The notes: a model not told the origin generated them from the sequence alone. Positions 1-12,767 are shown, numbered from the stretch's first letter. The stretch is 64,000 bases of DNA from Ancylostoma caninum (GCA_037903475.1 JBAJFG010000314.1:620001-684000), one strand, 5' to 3'. Numbers and translations: made by a program.

Positions 1-11
1 GGAATTTTCAG

Positions 12-3000
12 CTGAGCCTCGTTGCCCTCATGGATCCGCGCTGAGGACGAAGGATGGCAGACTTCATAGATGTGGAGCTAAATCATTTGAAACTGAGTGT
101 CCTATGAACTATGACTGCGTTCAGGATGGGAAAAGCAGCGGATGTTGTCCTACCTCAGGTATTTACTCTCTTCTTTCTGAGGTTCGAGTAAATGTACAGT
201 GATGGTCAGTTGTTATTGCACCGCGGAAAACGAGGCCGCACCGCACCAGCTTCGCGGCGCGGCAGATTAGCTGATAGCTGTGGTTGCAAGCGTTGGCATT
301 ACCGGTTTCATGCATAACGCTGTAAGTGTATGTAGGAATGCCCACAAACAGAGAAATTAACAGTGAAAACTATAGACAATGCTAGCTCCCCCTGGATGTT
401 GCGTGAAATAGAAACAGAAGTCAGCCTCCTCTAAGAATCATGTTATTTTTGATTTTCCCGCCACTTTTCTCGACGATGAGAGGATTGTTCCCGAAGCCAC
501 GATTCGCCATCACATCATCGGCTAGACGAGGAAGTGCAGCAATGGAAGAGACCCAGACAAGAGTAAATGAGTGCCCGCTGTAGAATTCTCATCAGTCGGT
601 ATTCCGAGCTTCCCAGCGAAGATCCATCCTGCACTCAGGTACCAGTCGTCGCAGAATCGTGCGCTGGACCCGGTGGCAGCCTCGCATCTGGAGAAGGGTC
701 TCAATGAATCCTGAAAAACGCACTTTTAATTCGAAAATAGTGCAACTTTGGAGAAAATTTCGGCTTTGTTATAAAAGCAACGAGGGAATATTGCAACTAT
801 TAGAAAGAGCAAGTCTTTCTCTAGTTCCTAGGAGCCTCTCATCTGAGAACTGTTCAAGATTGTGCCCGAGGCGGTGCTTGGCGTGGTCCCTACTTCTTCG
901 TGTCTGAATTTTTCCAGAAATTGGCACGCAATTCTGGGAATTGTAATCTATGCAAGATGTACATTTTTCTCTGGAGTCAGTATATTGTGCTCACTCGTTC
1001 ATGAATTAGGCTTCTGCGGTCAGACTCCGGATTTCCCTGAAAATAGGCTTGAAAATCCAATAAAAAATCATTTTTCTCGAGTAGATTCTCATTCATGATT
1101 TCGTTTCACCTCGAATCTCCGAACATTTTCTAGTAGTACTGTAATTCTGTCACCAACTGTCATTAATTAATCGTGCTTCCTCAAGACTTCTGCAGTTTTT
1201 TGAAAAAAAAATCTTGTCAAAATCGTAGCATACATGAATGCTCAGAACGACTTTTTCACTCGGTCTTCCACCTACGCTGCCAACACTAAATATTTTCCTT
1301 GTGCTGCTTTGTCGTGAATAGGCGTGGCTCCTTGGGTCTACAGCATTTTCTTATAAAAACGAATGTCAAAATCAGGAATTATTGAATAAATCCTCTTCAA
1401 GATGTCCTTCAGTTCCTGATACTCCGCACATTGCTTCATAATGCTTATTTCCTCAGCTATGTCCCGTGGTCCTCTCGAGAATCCTCGCATGGAAATAGAG
1501 ATGAATGGTGTCCAATTTTACTTATCCATTTATTTATTTATCCAAATACACCCGAGGGTGCACCAAAATTGAAAAGCAAACAAAATGGGACATCAATAAC
1601 ACAAATTCCGAATTTTGTACTAATCATCATGTACTAAACCAAACAATACCACCTTCCTTATGTGATCAGAAGACCTACTGACGGGATATCAGATCGCTCT
1701 CCTATTTTGCAAATTTTGCAAAGATTCCTCCGCTACGCCGTAGCTTTACAAACTTCACCTTTACTTCCTCATCACATCATCCTTATTTAATACTTGTATT
1801 ACAGCACAGAAGTCATCACAACAGATATTTTTCTCTTGGCTGTTCGGCACATCACCCTCCCCGTCCCGAAAAGTGGTGGATCCTCCCTGGGTCGACTAAA
1901 AAGTGAAAGTTGCGTGACACTCATTCTCACGGTATTCCACCTCTGCGCGCAGCGCAGCATCATTTCTTGTGGTGCAGTAACTACCGAACACCAACGCAGT
2001 TCTGCTGCTCCTTTCTCTGTGATAACGATAGTCTCTACCAGTTGTTTGAATTTTTAATGATGCGACATTGCGGTTTTCATGGATTTCGAGTAGAGTTTTG
2101 ACCGAATCGAATAAAATTCGAATATTTATTCGAATGTTCGAATATTCGAAAATTCGAATATTCGAAAATTCGGAGGTTCCGAAAAATTCGAAAGTTCGAA
2201 TATTCGAAAATTCGGGGGTCCCAAAAAATTCGAAAATTCGATGGCTCCGCAATATTCGAAAGTTCGAATATTCGAAAATTCGAGGGTCCGGGATTATTCG
2301 AAAATTCGAATATTCGAAAATTTTAGGCCTAAAACTCGAATATTTGGAATTGTTTTGCTTTGCAACTGTTATTTCCATTTTCTCGCTGAAGAACCATTCC
2401 AATTGAAACCCCAGTCCAATTTCTCATTCCAACCTCAACTTTTCCAAAGATTTGCTTGTATCTTCGCACGCATTCGAAAGCCACCGACAGAATTTGAAAG
2501 CTTTGAAACTGCAATCCTACGAGGTATACGACATTGGCGACGATGATCTCTCCGGTGAAACCTACGTATGTACTTTTCTAGACACTTGAGAAACCAGCAG
2601 TTTCAACTATACTTCTGATTATTCAAGCCTTTCCTCCAGAACTACATACGTAATGAACAACTGCAAACTATAATATAAAATTTTACACAGCATTCCTCCT
2701 TGTATTTAGCTGATTTCCGACTACTGCTTCGTTTAAACTCTTTCTAAGTACATCACCGTTAGTTACGGAACTCAAAGTTCACACAAGATCTTGAGATCTA
2801 TTATTATCCCTTCTGCCCAAACATACTCCGACTTCTTGTTATAGAAGTTCTTTTGGTCTTACCATTCAATGTACAAGCATGCAGTTGGGTCCGATAAACA
2901 GAAATAATAAAAAGGAACGTTTTAGCTATCAACAAAAAAGCGTAAGCAAGATAAAAAACACTGTGTGTTTTTTATCTTGCTGACGCTTTCTAGTTGATAG

Positions 3001-6000
3001 TTGGAAGCTCATTCATGATCAAAGTAAATGAACCACTGCACCCAACATTATTTTTACCACGTCACTACCCCTACATTCACTACCATGGCTCGTTTTGTTA
3101 AACTACAGCACAGAGATATTAAAAAGAAAGCCTTTTCGCGGACGAAGGGTGTCATCCACTTTACGATCCTTTGATGATGGTTACAGCCCTCAAAAGAGAT
3201 AGGCGTCCCTAAGCTTAGAAATTTCAACCCGTTGCAATTTTAAAACCGATAAGGGACCAACTCCAAAGCAGCACAAGCTTCCACTCATGAGAAGGTTGTG
3301 AGAAATTCTAAAACGGCAAATGAAACTTACTACCCGAAAGGTTTCATGCCCGTTGTGATTGGCAAACATATCGCCTTATTCGCCTACATGCATGGGTACA
3401 AAATGTTTTTACCAAATAGAATGTTATTCGAATAAATATTCGAACATTCGAATATTCGAAAGTTCGAATATTCGAAAATTCGGTGGTTCGCAAGAATTCG
3501 AAAATTCGAAAATTCGGAGATCCCTAGAAATTCGAAAGTTCGAATATTCGAAAATTCGGTGGGTTCAGAAAATTCGAAAGTTCGAATATTCGAAAATTCG
3601 GTGGTTCGCAAAAATTCGGAAATTCGAATGTTCGAAAATTCGGGGGTCCCCAAAAATTCGAAAATTCGAATATTCGAATATTCGAAAAATATTTTCGAAT
3701 GTAAAACTCTAATTTCGAGGGTTGTTATACTCCTCGCACGTTGTGCGTACTTGCATTTTCAGGAATGTTGTCACGTTTCAACACTTTCCTGACCAATTCT
3801 AGGAAAAAACCGCACGAACAAGAAGACTGCATTGTTGAGGCCACCACACTGCGAGACACTACATGCGACGTGACACTCTGATTGTCTGCGCATCCACACA
3901 TTTCACTAATATCACCGTTCTCAAACTCTTCCGAATCTGTCCGAACCTTTTGCTTTCCGTTTTAACCTGTTCAAACAGGTCGTGAGAAACGTGCTCGTGG
4001 ACCTCAACCACTGGATTTTTCTGTACGTACGGCTCATAATCGTAGCTATATGTTGCTAAATAGCCGGAAGTATTGAATATGTTCTAACCTCCATCATCTA
4101 CGGAAACTTTTTGGAATTCGAGCACTTTAAATAGTCGGCGAAATTTGATAAAAATGTACTAAGAGCCCCGGCAAAAACGTCTGCATGTGTCCACTTTTAT
4201 TTGATGAGCTGCTGGAGCACTGATAGTGTTGTTGTTATCATTTTAATGAAAGATCAATAGAATCAGTTAACGTGAATGAAGTTGTCAATACGAATGACAC
4301 TATCAACAATTACTAATTGGTGTTTTTGAAGTACTAGGCTTGCCATGGCAGTGCGTGGTGACGTTGGGCTCCTCTTCAATTCAGAAAACACGAGTTTTCC
4401 AAGCTATAGCGTAAGTGACACTAGCAGGTGACGCCCACTAAATTGTGTAAAAAGGAATGTCTGCAGGAAATGGCCAGTCTTGTTCGAAGTTCCTTTAAGA
4501 GCTTGTGAGTTGATTTTAATACCTTCTACAAGCAGGTCTACCCAAATGTTTCCATGTTGGGGTCTCAGAAGATTCCGAACTTCTTTGTCATATTGATATT
4601 AGAACGAATTAGCAAAAGTAATACTAACCGGTTCTCTTTGAATTTAGCTATTAGTGTCATTTGTGTCAGTGAAATCATCTCTGTTCTGCCTACGCTTTTA
4701 TCTTACCCTATGGATCATAACGAGAGAGGGGTAAGACATGTTTTCTGTACTCGGTCTCGAACCACAACCGATGCTGTTATCCGAGACAATTCGGCTTACG
4801 TTACTGTTTGATCGCGTTTGTCAAAGGTTGAGTAGCAAGACTCATCTGCGATTTAGCCTGTTCTAATGCTGTTTCCTCCAGATTAAGGTACAAACATTTG
4901 TGGAATAAAGGGTTACTGTGAACATTTTTGCATAAAATCTTCACCCTTAATGATGCAAAAGAGGCTTTTTGGGAGCAGGCACAGCTAGAAACATCATTAT
5001 GAGATAGGCTGGAAAACGAGAAGGACTTGGCGAGTGGGTCTTGTACCACCATGAGTTTTGCATCCAATTGGCAGGAAAAAAACTTTAAAAGCAGAGAGGT
5101 GGCCTTCCATACTTGTTCTCAAGATCCCATATAGAATCCATGCATGAAAATGCGTCAGAACAATTTCTTTGCAAGGCACTCTAAAATCACCGGAGGAGGA
5201 CTGAGGATTGAGTGTGGATGAAGCCAGAGAGATGAATGGTAGTGATGTTCCCTCTTCCACAGACATAACCATTAGTTCCTATAAACATTCTCACCATTAG
5301 TTCCTATAAACATTCTCCTAGCTGTGGAAAAAATTTATTGAGACCTTTGCAGATCACTTCACTATCGTTTCCATGAATATTGAGGTAGTTCGCAAAAGAT
5401 AGGAGTGCGTTGGTAGCTCTATTTTAGAGCTAAATTGTGCTCCACTTAGTCAATCGTCGAATAATTCACAAAAAAGCGTTGCTTCAAGCACAGAACGACA
5501 AGAATTCACTTGAGTTTCCTATCTGTTAGCGTCAACATCCATCGTTTCTCGTGTGTAATATTCTGGATTTCTAATGAAAATGACTGCTGCAATAAAAGTA
5601 ACAGGCTGTAACATAAACACAACACATGCTACAAATCTATGTTAAGTACCGATATATATTAGCTAGCGGTACGTAGGTGTGAAGTTCACTACATCCATCC
5701 GCGCTATCTCAAGAATATCGTACCTATTGAATAGACCACGAACTGGCTTCTAGTTTGCGACATATTAATTAATTAATTTATTTACTTATTTTTGTTCGGT
5801 GAATGGTCAGTGCTTTTCAAGTGTTTTGCCAGTTTTCAGAGCACATATGCTCGCTACCACGCAACACAGGCCGATCCTGCAAACAGACACCTACTCTGCG
5901 ATGGTGAGACATCCACAAAATTAGTGCTGAAATTCCCCACTCAAGCTAGGATATTCAAGGTATTTTGACGGAATCGCTAGCTCATGCCGCTCTTTTCTAT

Positions 6001-8966
6001 TTCATGGTTGTGATGGCAACATCAACAACTTCCCCACTAAGCAAAGCTGCGACGAATTCTGCCCTAGTACGGGTATGTTGAAGTGAATCAATGCTACCTT
6101 TTCATTGAATCCACTAGGGAAAGCTTCTTTTCTAGCAACATTGTCTTGCCCGTATGGTGGAGAATATCATCGTCGTGGAAATGGCGATGTCGTCGAATGC
6201 TCGTCAGACAACCAATGCAACTCCGGCTATATCTGCACCAGTGTGAGTTGAGAATGTGCAGGCTTGCGGTTATATGTTTGTAGTTTTGTCGCCTTCGCGG
6301 CTAGGATTCACGAATGCAAAGTTATGCTCAGATTAGCAAATCAATTTTCACGTTCTGCGTCTCCTCGCGCTACAAAGTTTATGTACATATAGGGTAACCA
6401 ATCACGCTGACCATCGTTGGTTTGCATATTAAGGTTTCATCAACTCCAGACCCAACGAGTTTTCCATTCTGTCATAAAAAAAGAAAGTATTGGACTGTTG
6501 TTCCAGATGTCGCGTCGAGGGAACGAACTGAGGCTTTGTTGTCCCACACGATTGTCGATCTGCTCACAAGGAAAAGACGAAGGGAGCAACTGCGGTCAGC
6601 GCGCAACCAGGTGGGCGTCCTCTATTGTTTTTCACTCCTTATTACATGATTATATAGTGCACTTATTCTCGATGGTACTAAAAACTATGGTATTGCTCGA
6701 ATAAAAATTGAATGTTTTCATTCCATCAAATGTAATACTTAATTCAGCAGCAACTTTGAAAAGTAGAGTATTTCAAATCCAAGAAAAAAGAAATTAGGAC
6801 TCTTCTTTATCATCCTCAGAGCCTGTAAAGGTCTCCATTTCCTCAACATTCAAATTTCGACTGATTCGAAAGCGAATATTCAAATATCGAATACATACGT
6901 CTAACGCACTATTCGGCCAATACTACCTTGGATTCGACTTGGTAACATTTGTTCAATTAACGGTTGAAGTGAATTGTTTGATTAGCAATGCATATGAGGT
7001 TTTTTGCAAGAGTTGAGCATAACGGCGGTGACTGGTTTCCTCATACCTATACCGGATGGTCATATTGAGAAGGAAAATCTACAGATGGCAAAGAGGAATT
7101 TCACTCATTAAATAGTAGTGACAGAATGTTATCAGAAAGCACACTGACGAAGCAACATTTAAGAAATTCTTCTTTTATGAATTGCTTTAGTGTGCACCTT
7201 AGTCCAGCTGGTAGTGGTAATTAGTATAGATCCTGAGTCTTATATCAAAGCTATTGTCATGAGAATATGAGCATTATCTGATCGAAATTGCTAATTGAAT
7301 AAGCTGTTTTCCAGAAAATTGCGCTACTTGCAGGTACTTCTTCGATAAATTTACCCAGCAGTGCCGACCGATGCAGTTTTTCGGTTGTGGAGGCAACCCA
7401 AACAATTTTCCTTCGGAGGAAATCTGCTACAACTACTGCCTTAGCTCTGGTAACGAGAAATTTGATAGTGCTACGATATATGTATATTTAATTATAAAAT
7501 TATTTAACTTTACAAACAAAAGCCTGTGACTCGAATGCGCCTACCCACCATAGGATCGTTTTTGCAGTTTTCATATAGAAAGAATCTTGAGGAGCTCCTG
7601 ATCACAATGGTATACGTGGCTCCGTGCAAAGCTGCCGAAAAAACCTCTTTCGGGAGCCAAAATTTGAGGAGTTTGTGGGCGTGGCTAGGGCGGGACTAGT
7701 TTCCGCATCTTGTACTTACTTCCTTTGCTGCTCACATATGGAGCGCACTTCTTATCATATTAGGGAGTGGGTGATGAGAAACTCTCTGAAAATTGATTGG
7801 GAATACGACTCTTCTCAGAAAGTGCGCTTGCTGGAGCGTTCTATTCGAAAACCTCGTTTTTCCGTCTCAGCTCCGCCCAAAAGCTCCACAAGAGTGGTGA
7901 CGGTTTTTTAGCAGTTCTGCTCGGATTGAGCTACATAACTGTAATCAGCAGGTTTTGAATCTTCTTCTCATATGGAAATCTAAAATACGATTCTGTGGTG
8001 GAATGGTGCATTTATGCTCTTGTATATACAGACATTTCTGACGTACCCTCCATTTTTATCTTTTTTGTGTTGTAGAAAGCGAGAAAATCTGAACTAAATT
8101 CTAGCCTGCGGCATGTTCGAGGTGGTCCTTCTCTCGTCCTCGTTCGGAATCCCATTCGACTGTTCGAAAACGCCTTGCCCTGCTGGTTATTCATGTGTTT
8201 CGGATGTGCTCAGTCCAAGAAGAATGGTTTGCTGCGGTACACCGAACACGGGTAAAGTAACCCTTCCTCGGCAGCTTTTCATGAACAGTACCGTCTTGTT
8301 CGTTCTCAGATGTCTGTCCGAATGGCTTGCAGCCAGTGAACGATCCTCGCACCTTGCTACCTATATCTTGCCGAGGCAACCGATATGACGCGTGTCCCCC
8401 TAACTTCCATTGTCTCCTTCACCCGACCAAGAAGCGACACTTCTGTTGCGGTTCGACGATACGCACAGGTAGTTTGCGACAAATCACCCTTGTAGTGTCA
8501 TATTTACAACCCTTAAAGAAACCTGCGCATCTGGATCGCGCCTCATACGTCTGGAGACGGGGCAGCCGTTGGGATGCAATTCACAGGCGCTGTGCCCTCA
8601 TGAGACAACGTGCCACCGGCTTAGCCCTGCCGAATCTGGTGTCTGCTGCAGAACGTTGCTCCATGGTTAGCAATAAGAATAGGGTGACGTTTACGGATGC
8701 TTCCTAGTTGGCTGCTGTTTCAGCGTGCCCATCAGGATTTGTGCTGGATCAGGCGGCCTTGGGAGAATGTTCCCCACTCGACCGATCTCACTGCTCTTCA
8801 ACAAGAGGGTCCCTCTGTCTATTTGCGGACACACTACAAAGGTGAAGGTTTTTGACTAACTAATAGGGATTTTTTCACTCACTTTGTATTTTAAGGTTCG
8901 TTTGCTGTAGGAGAGATGCTCAGCTGCTAGCACCGCCTGACTGCTGTCCGGCGACTCCAAAACAAA
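12..8966 (+). CDS. Secreted lustrin/Kunitz multidomain protein, partial (5' end outside window)
   Basis: Not one continuous frame: exons assembled by eye at 12-158, 5840-5903, 5950-6072, 6136-6242, 6507-6610, 7334-7449, 8105-8251, 8310-8468, 8519-8665, 8724-8841 and 8896-8966. From 5840 on, phases are mutually consistent and each exon has an AG acceptor and GT donor. The exons at 12, 8105, 8310 and 8519 each encode a lustrin-type Cys-rich repeat (Cys-Pro start, central CPxGY/F, terminal CC). Two Kunitz domains are split over exons: C-DGYSRYFD with FHGCDGNINNF (5840-6072) and C-GQRATRYFFD with FFGCGGNPNNF (6507-7449). Nematode proteins of this kind are secreted, often cuticle- or moulting-associated protease inhibitors; the role here is inferred. 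The start lies upstream of the window, and between 158 and 5840 I found no convincing exon. A possible last exon is near 9163-9210 (FCSSENCINVQ then stop). Family call sure, exon set fairly sure. Confidence 0.8.
212..275. repeat. Partial MITE related to the one at 26.4-26.66 kb
   Basis: The segment starting TTATTGCACCGCGGAAAACG with a following GGCCGCACCGCACCA matches the reverse complement of the right end of the inverted-repeat element at 26382-26660. Only one end is recognisable here. It lies in the large intron of the lustrin/Kunitz gene. Confidence 0.45.
2108..2330. repeat. AT-rich tandem array, about 42-bp degenerate unit (array 1)
   Basis: Degenerate tandem repeat built from TTCGAATATTCGAAAATTCG followed by a variable GGNGGTNCC and AAAAATTCGAAAG spacer, unit about 42 bp. 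The core is palindromic (TTCGAA, GAATATTC), so open frames in both directions (NSKIRIFENS or FEYSNFRI type) are artefacts of the repeat. A second array of the same unit is at 3424-3700. Confidence 0.9.
2926..3000. repeat. Near-perfect 75-bp inverted repeat (foldback)
   Basis: Two arms of about 36 bases, CTATCAAC...AAAAAACAC and its near-exact reverse complement, are separated by only three bases. The two arms differ at about four positions. It lies between the two AT-rich arrays. It could be a minimal MITE or a strong hairpin; no gene is attached. Confidence 0.8.
3424..3700. repeat. AT-rich tandem array, about 42-bp degenerate unit (array 2)
   Basis: Same repeat unit as 2108-2330, with spacers GGTGGTTCGC, GGAGATCCCT, GGTGGGTTCAG and GGGGGTCCCC between the TTCGAATATTCGAAAATTCG cores. 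It begins with AATGTTATTCGAATAAATAT, close to an inverted version of the start of array 1. Open frames here are repeat artefacts. Confidence 0.9.
3700..5840. other. Intronic or intergenic stretch without recognised genes
   Basis: Scanned for Cys-rich exons continuing the lustrin/Kunitz gene; none is convincing. A 25-bp direct duplication (ACCATTAGTTCCTATAAACA plus five bases) sits in tandem at about 5267-5316. Short frames at 4554-5272 show no family motif. Confidence 0.4.
6299..6441. repeat. MITE-like repeat in the 6243-6506 intron
   Basis: GGCTAGGATTCACGAATGCA and the following CGTTCTGCGTCTCCT with ACCAATCACG resemble the element at 15566-15706. It sits wholly inside an intron of the lustrin/Kunitz gene, between exons 6136-6242 and 6507-6610. 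Confidence 0.5.
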
Positions 8967-9162
8967 GTTAGTTCTTTGCAACCTACATTTCGTGCCACAT
9001 TTTTATTCTCGAAACATACCACTGTTTCCTGGAGAAGGGTCATCAAACCCCATTATGCGAAGATGTGGATATCAATTACTCAGCTTTTTGCTTGAAGGAT
9101 TTTTGCATTTTCTACTGCTCAGTTCTCGACGACTACATCATCAACTGGCGCAGGCAGGTTCC

Positions 9163-9210
9163 TTGGGAGTCCATCCGGAGTTCTGTAGCAGTGAGAACTG
9201 TATTAATGTA
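9163..9210 (+). CDS. Possible terminal exon of the lustrin/Kunitz gene
   Basis: After an acceptor GGCGCAGGCAG the frame reads ...GVHPEFCSSENCINVQ and stops, and its phase can follow the exon ending at 8966. The two cysteines and position fit a partial Cys-rich repeat. An overlapping frame (CEDVDINYSAFC...) also contains cysteines, so the assignment is weak. Confidence 0.3.
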
Positions 9211-9546
9211 CAGTAACACTCTGCTTCCATCATGGAACTTGTCATGCAACCTTCAAACAGCCTTTGTATAGCCTTAGCTATTGTGCGCCAGTTAACACCC
9301 TCATACTAAAGTTCCTACACAGAGAACAAGACGAAGCCAGTACTACCGGAACGATCCACGGCGATTTCTAGCAGCTAAAGTGGACGTATTCTGGTTCGAA
9401 GACAGTTCTATTTGCAGAAACGTGACCATGTCGTGGTCTCGATCATATGTATATCCATAGCTGGCAATGTTCAGATACATAATCCGGGTGGAATAAATAC
9501 CATTCATTTTCTGAATCTTGTTTTACGGACCTTAGTAGGACGAAAT

Positions 9547-9623
9547 GGCGAGTGTTCCAAAGCGCAGCTTTGGAGCATCAAGTCATTTCCGGGTTCGGGT
9601 TGCGGGTCCGAATCCCACTCGCC
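9547..9623 (+). other. tRNA-like / tRNA-derived repeat
   Basis: The ends GGCGAGT and ACTCGCC can form a perfect 7-bp acceptor-like stem over 77 nt. A B-box-like GGGTCCGAATCCC lies at the expected place. The 5' half instead holds a 7-bp hairpin (CCAAAGC-GCA-GCTTTGG) and no proper D or anticodon arm, so a functional tRNA is unlikely; a tRNA-derived SINE or relic fits better. Confidence 0.4.
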
Positions 9624-9699
9624 TCCCGTATTCGGTCGACAGGCCGTCGTGACAGGTCTGCCCAGGAAGATCCCACGTTACATTGTATGATCAACGACG

Positions 9700-11680
9700 T
9701 ATTCATCAGATCCCAAGTCCGGTCTTCTTTAAACCTCGGCATAGTATTCTAATATTTGTATGCTTCTGTTAGCGACGCACGAGGTTGTCAAACTTCTTTA
9801 TTGGCCGACGTTTCGGCGACTATTTTTTTTTCGACTACGACTCCGACGTATTCATCAGATCTACCGCCACTGATTTGCATGTCATGGTTAGGAACTCCAA
9901 TTAGTCCAGGAAGGCGATGAGTTAACAATGGGTTCACCAGCAGAAATGCCTGCTAAACATAACATTGCTATCATTCCTCACGTTCGGATCCTCTAGGAAA
10001 CCTAACATTTGAACATTTATCGAGAAACAGAATGCTGCGTGGGGTACATCTTGTCTACACGATAGCCAAATATAAAAAAAAATAACAATAGGATGCGAGA
10101 GCTCATAGTCACTAGATGACCTGCAGTCAAGAATAATCGGAAATACAAGAGTCTATCAAACAGATATCGATACGCCACGGTTACAGGACATCTGGAGCAA
10201 TGTCAAGGCACCCATTAACGCATACATTTATTTATTTATGGTATGCACACTAAGGTGCGCATGAACAGTTAATAATCAGCTGAAACATAAAAACAAAATT
10301 AGGACTCAATGTTAACCAGTGACAACTGTTCAAGGGGAGAAAAGAAAAGAGAACTGGGAACAAAAAAAAAATGTGGAAAGTGTGAGAGAGTGAAAGATGT
10401 CAGATCTGAGTTCCCCAGCAAGAAGAAGGAAAAGGAATTCGATGGCGTTACAACTACTACATATTACTCATTATTTCCCATGGCTTGAGCTGGTAACACT
10501 TGGGAGGAATATCACAGGAGGGAGAAGGCGGATGGCGCTACGGATAACGCCACTCTATATGAAAGATGTCATCACAGATACAAGATGGCGATAGCTGGAC
10601 ATCTCCACTGACGCCCCAGTGAACATTTACGAGCATTGGAAAATCTTGCTTAATATCCGAAATATTTGTAGGTGCGAAATTCGGAGCTGAAGATCTCTCG
10701 CATTCCCCTTCTCCGGCACACCCCTTCACCAAAACGTGGATTTCGCCGGGACACTCGCTCCGTAACGGTAAGGAGACGTATGCACCATCCGTCATTTAAT
10801 TCGATAGAGAATGGAATCAAGAGAGTTATAGTCAAAACTAGCCGCTATCACCATATTTTGATGTGGTGGAATCACAAGAGTGCATCTTCTTCTGTTATAA
10901 CACTCCAACACTGAGTTTCTAAGAATATTTCGAAGTAATGTGCTTCGATGGTGAAAATTTGAGTTACCTTGTCGTCGGAGAAGTGGTGACTCATCGCGCT
11001 GCTGCCATCAATTACTCTCCAGACGAAAGGGTGTGACTCCATGTTTGAATAATAATTTTATTCGAATAGAACAACGCTAGCTGGAAGTTATATTGCAGCT
11101 AACCTATTTCTGTTTTACTTATCAGTATTGTTCTCTTTTTCTAAAAATACATTTTTGCAAATACTGCTGTAAACTCCTGCACTGTTGTTGCCGACGGAAA
11201 ACTCGTTCTTGTCATTTTTTTTCATCTGGGGCTTTAGCCAGCCAGCCTTTGCCCGCGGGCTCGCTGGCTCCTCCTTGATAAGGGATACCACACGACGGGC
11301 TCTCCGGTTATGCAACAACTATACGCTCATAGTCGACCCCTTATTTCTTATCTCTCAAATTTTGTCTAGTTCCATCGTAATCAACTGAAATAAACTACTC
11401 AACTATTCAACCTTAGATTGGATCTCAATGCAATCCGAGCTTACTGTTTCCCCTTGCGTTTTGGCCTGATCGACAACTTCCCCGTCTCCCAGACGTCTCC
11501 AAGTTTGAAGAAGTCCGACTTCCACCCTCACTCTAACATTCCGAAAAGCACATATTTCTATTATTCATACTGCGCCAAATCCGGGGGAACCCATCACTAG
11601 TAAGAACTACATTGTGTTTGTAATAATGAGGCAGAATTTCCACTAATCTACACTAACCGGATGAGGGAATCAATGCTCAG
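9700..11680. other. No recognised gene
   Basis: Low-complexity runs and several short frames (about 10397-10914 and 11093-11388) without recognisable domains or consistent splice structure. A GC-rich patch near 11220-11290 (GCCAGCCTTTGCCCGCGGGC) looks like part of a dispersed repeat. Confidence 0.4.
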
Positions 11681-11931
11681 CTAGTTCAAGCAGAGTTTCG
11701 AACTTGTACTGCAGCGCTCAATAGAAAACTTATTGAAAGGAAAGTTGCCTGAGACGGTTGCGTTGAGACATGCTGACATAGTAAACAGTAGAGACAAATA
11801 CCTGGACTGGATACTCCAAGGATAATTGTTACTGCTGCACTGCTTTTTTGCATGGTATGCCTGGTCAGACGGCTTGCGACTCCCACTCTATGTAGTGTGA
11901 TGGCTAATACCAGTAATATAATGGACTTCAT
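11681..11931 (-). CDS. Small secreted peptide, two exons (unrecognised)
   Basis: Exon 1 runs from ATG at 11931 down to 11802. It begins with a hydrophobic signal-like segment, MKSIILLVLAITLH. The donor is CAG|GTATTT. Exon 2, 11748-11681, follows a CTCAG acceptor in matching phase and ends with a short Cys-containing tail (FSIERCSTSSKLCLN) and TAG. Total about 65 residues. A second hydrophobic stretch (AVTIILGV) could be a membrane segment. No family is recognised; the intron is only 53 bp, normal for nematodes. A small secreted or neuropeptide-like product is possible but not shown. Confidence 0.4.
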
Positions 11932-12611
11932 CGTATTTATAATAGCTTGAGACCAGTTAGGACACTGAAAGCTTACCAATATAGGGCTGTACACAAGAGA
12001 AGCATAGGAAAATTCCAGAAAAAAAATCTCGAAAGCAAATGATTTTCACGTGTTATAGCAGACATCTGTGTGATTCCCCATTATTGCTGCAAGTACGTAT
12101 TCGTCAAACCAAGAGTGGACGGACGACCGCGATCATCCTCCTATAAGTCATAGTGTCCTTTTGCTTTGATAAACAGATTAACGTCTGTGCGAGATTAGCA
12201 CTTTGAAGGCTGTTGTTTGATGGTTGTTGTTGTATCCGTTACTAATAGAGCCTATAATCCATCTGTACGACATTGATTTCTAATAGTGCTCACCTCGCAC
12301 TGTTGTTTGGCTGGTTATGCGAGCTTCGACTGATCCCGGCCCTTCAGCTCGAAATCATTAGTCCAGGGACCAGTTCTTTGTTGACGTGGACTTGCTGTGT
12401 TCTTGAAAAGTATTTACATCGCCAAGCGTGAATACAACAGATCAGCGGCGGAACATTGCCCTATGACGCGAAATCTGACGCATTGTACGGCTCAAATATT
12501 CAAACAATCTTCATTACAAGTTGAAAATAATAGTAGTAACAGTTCCTCTAAACACCCCTGCTCTGTCATCTAATCTCAGCAAGTTCCAAAGATGCAACAC
12601 AACTCTTTCAG

Positions 12612-12767
12612 GCTACCTTTCAAATGAGCAGCAGTGTTCGGTGAGTAGACGCTGTAAAGGACAAACCGTATGTCTGGATGGAAGATGCGTATGTCGACCT
12701 GGGCAAGTTCAATTGCGAGGGATGTGCTGTGGGTTTCTGACATTCTTATCGAGCTCTCGGAAATCCT
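12612..12767 (+). CDS. EB-module (Cys-rich) exon, gene incomplete
   Basis: After the acceptor CTTTCAG the frame reads CSVSRRCKGQTVCLDGRCVC then RPGQVQLRGMCC. This is the Cys spacing of the nematode EB module, which usually repeats in secreted proteins, often beside Kunitz domains. The frame runs to a stop at 12767, or it is spliced near the CC; I cannot place the donor. The rest of the gene is not resolved. Confidence 0.55.

Noticed and set aside
1896..2546. Long frames on both strands through 1896-2546, such as FEYSNFRI-type repeats
   Set aside because: They are translations of the 42-bp AT-rich palindromic array, open in several frames at once; not genes. The same holds for 3359-3792.
2435..2572. 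Possible exon (QSYEVYDIGDDDLSGETY ending at GTATGT)
   Set aside because: Protein-like over about 45 codons, but no firm acceptor, no homology seen and no phase partner, so it was not annotated.
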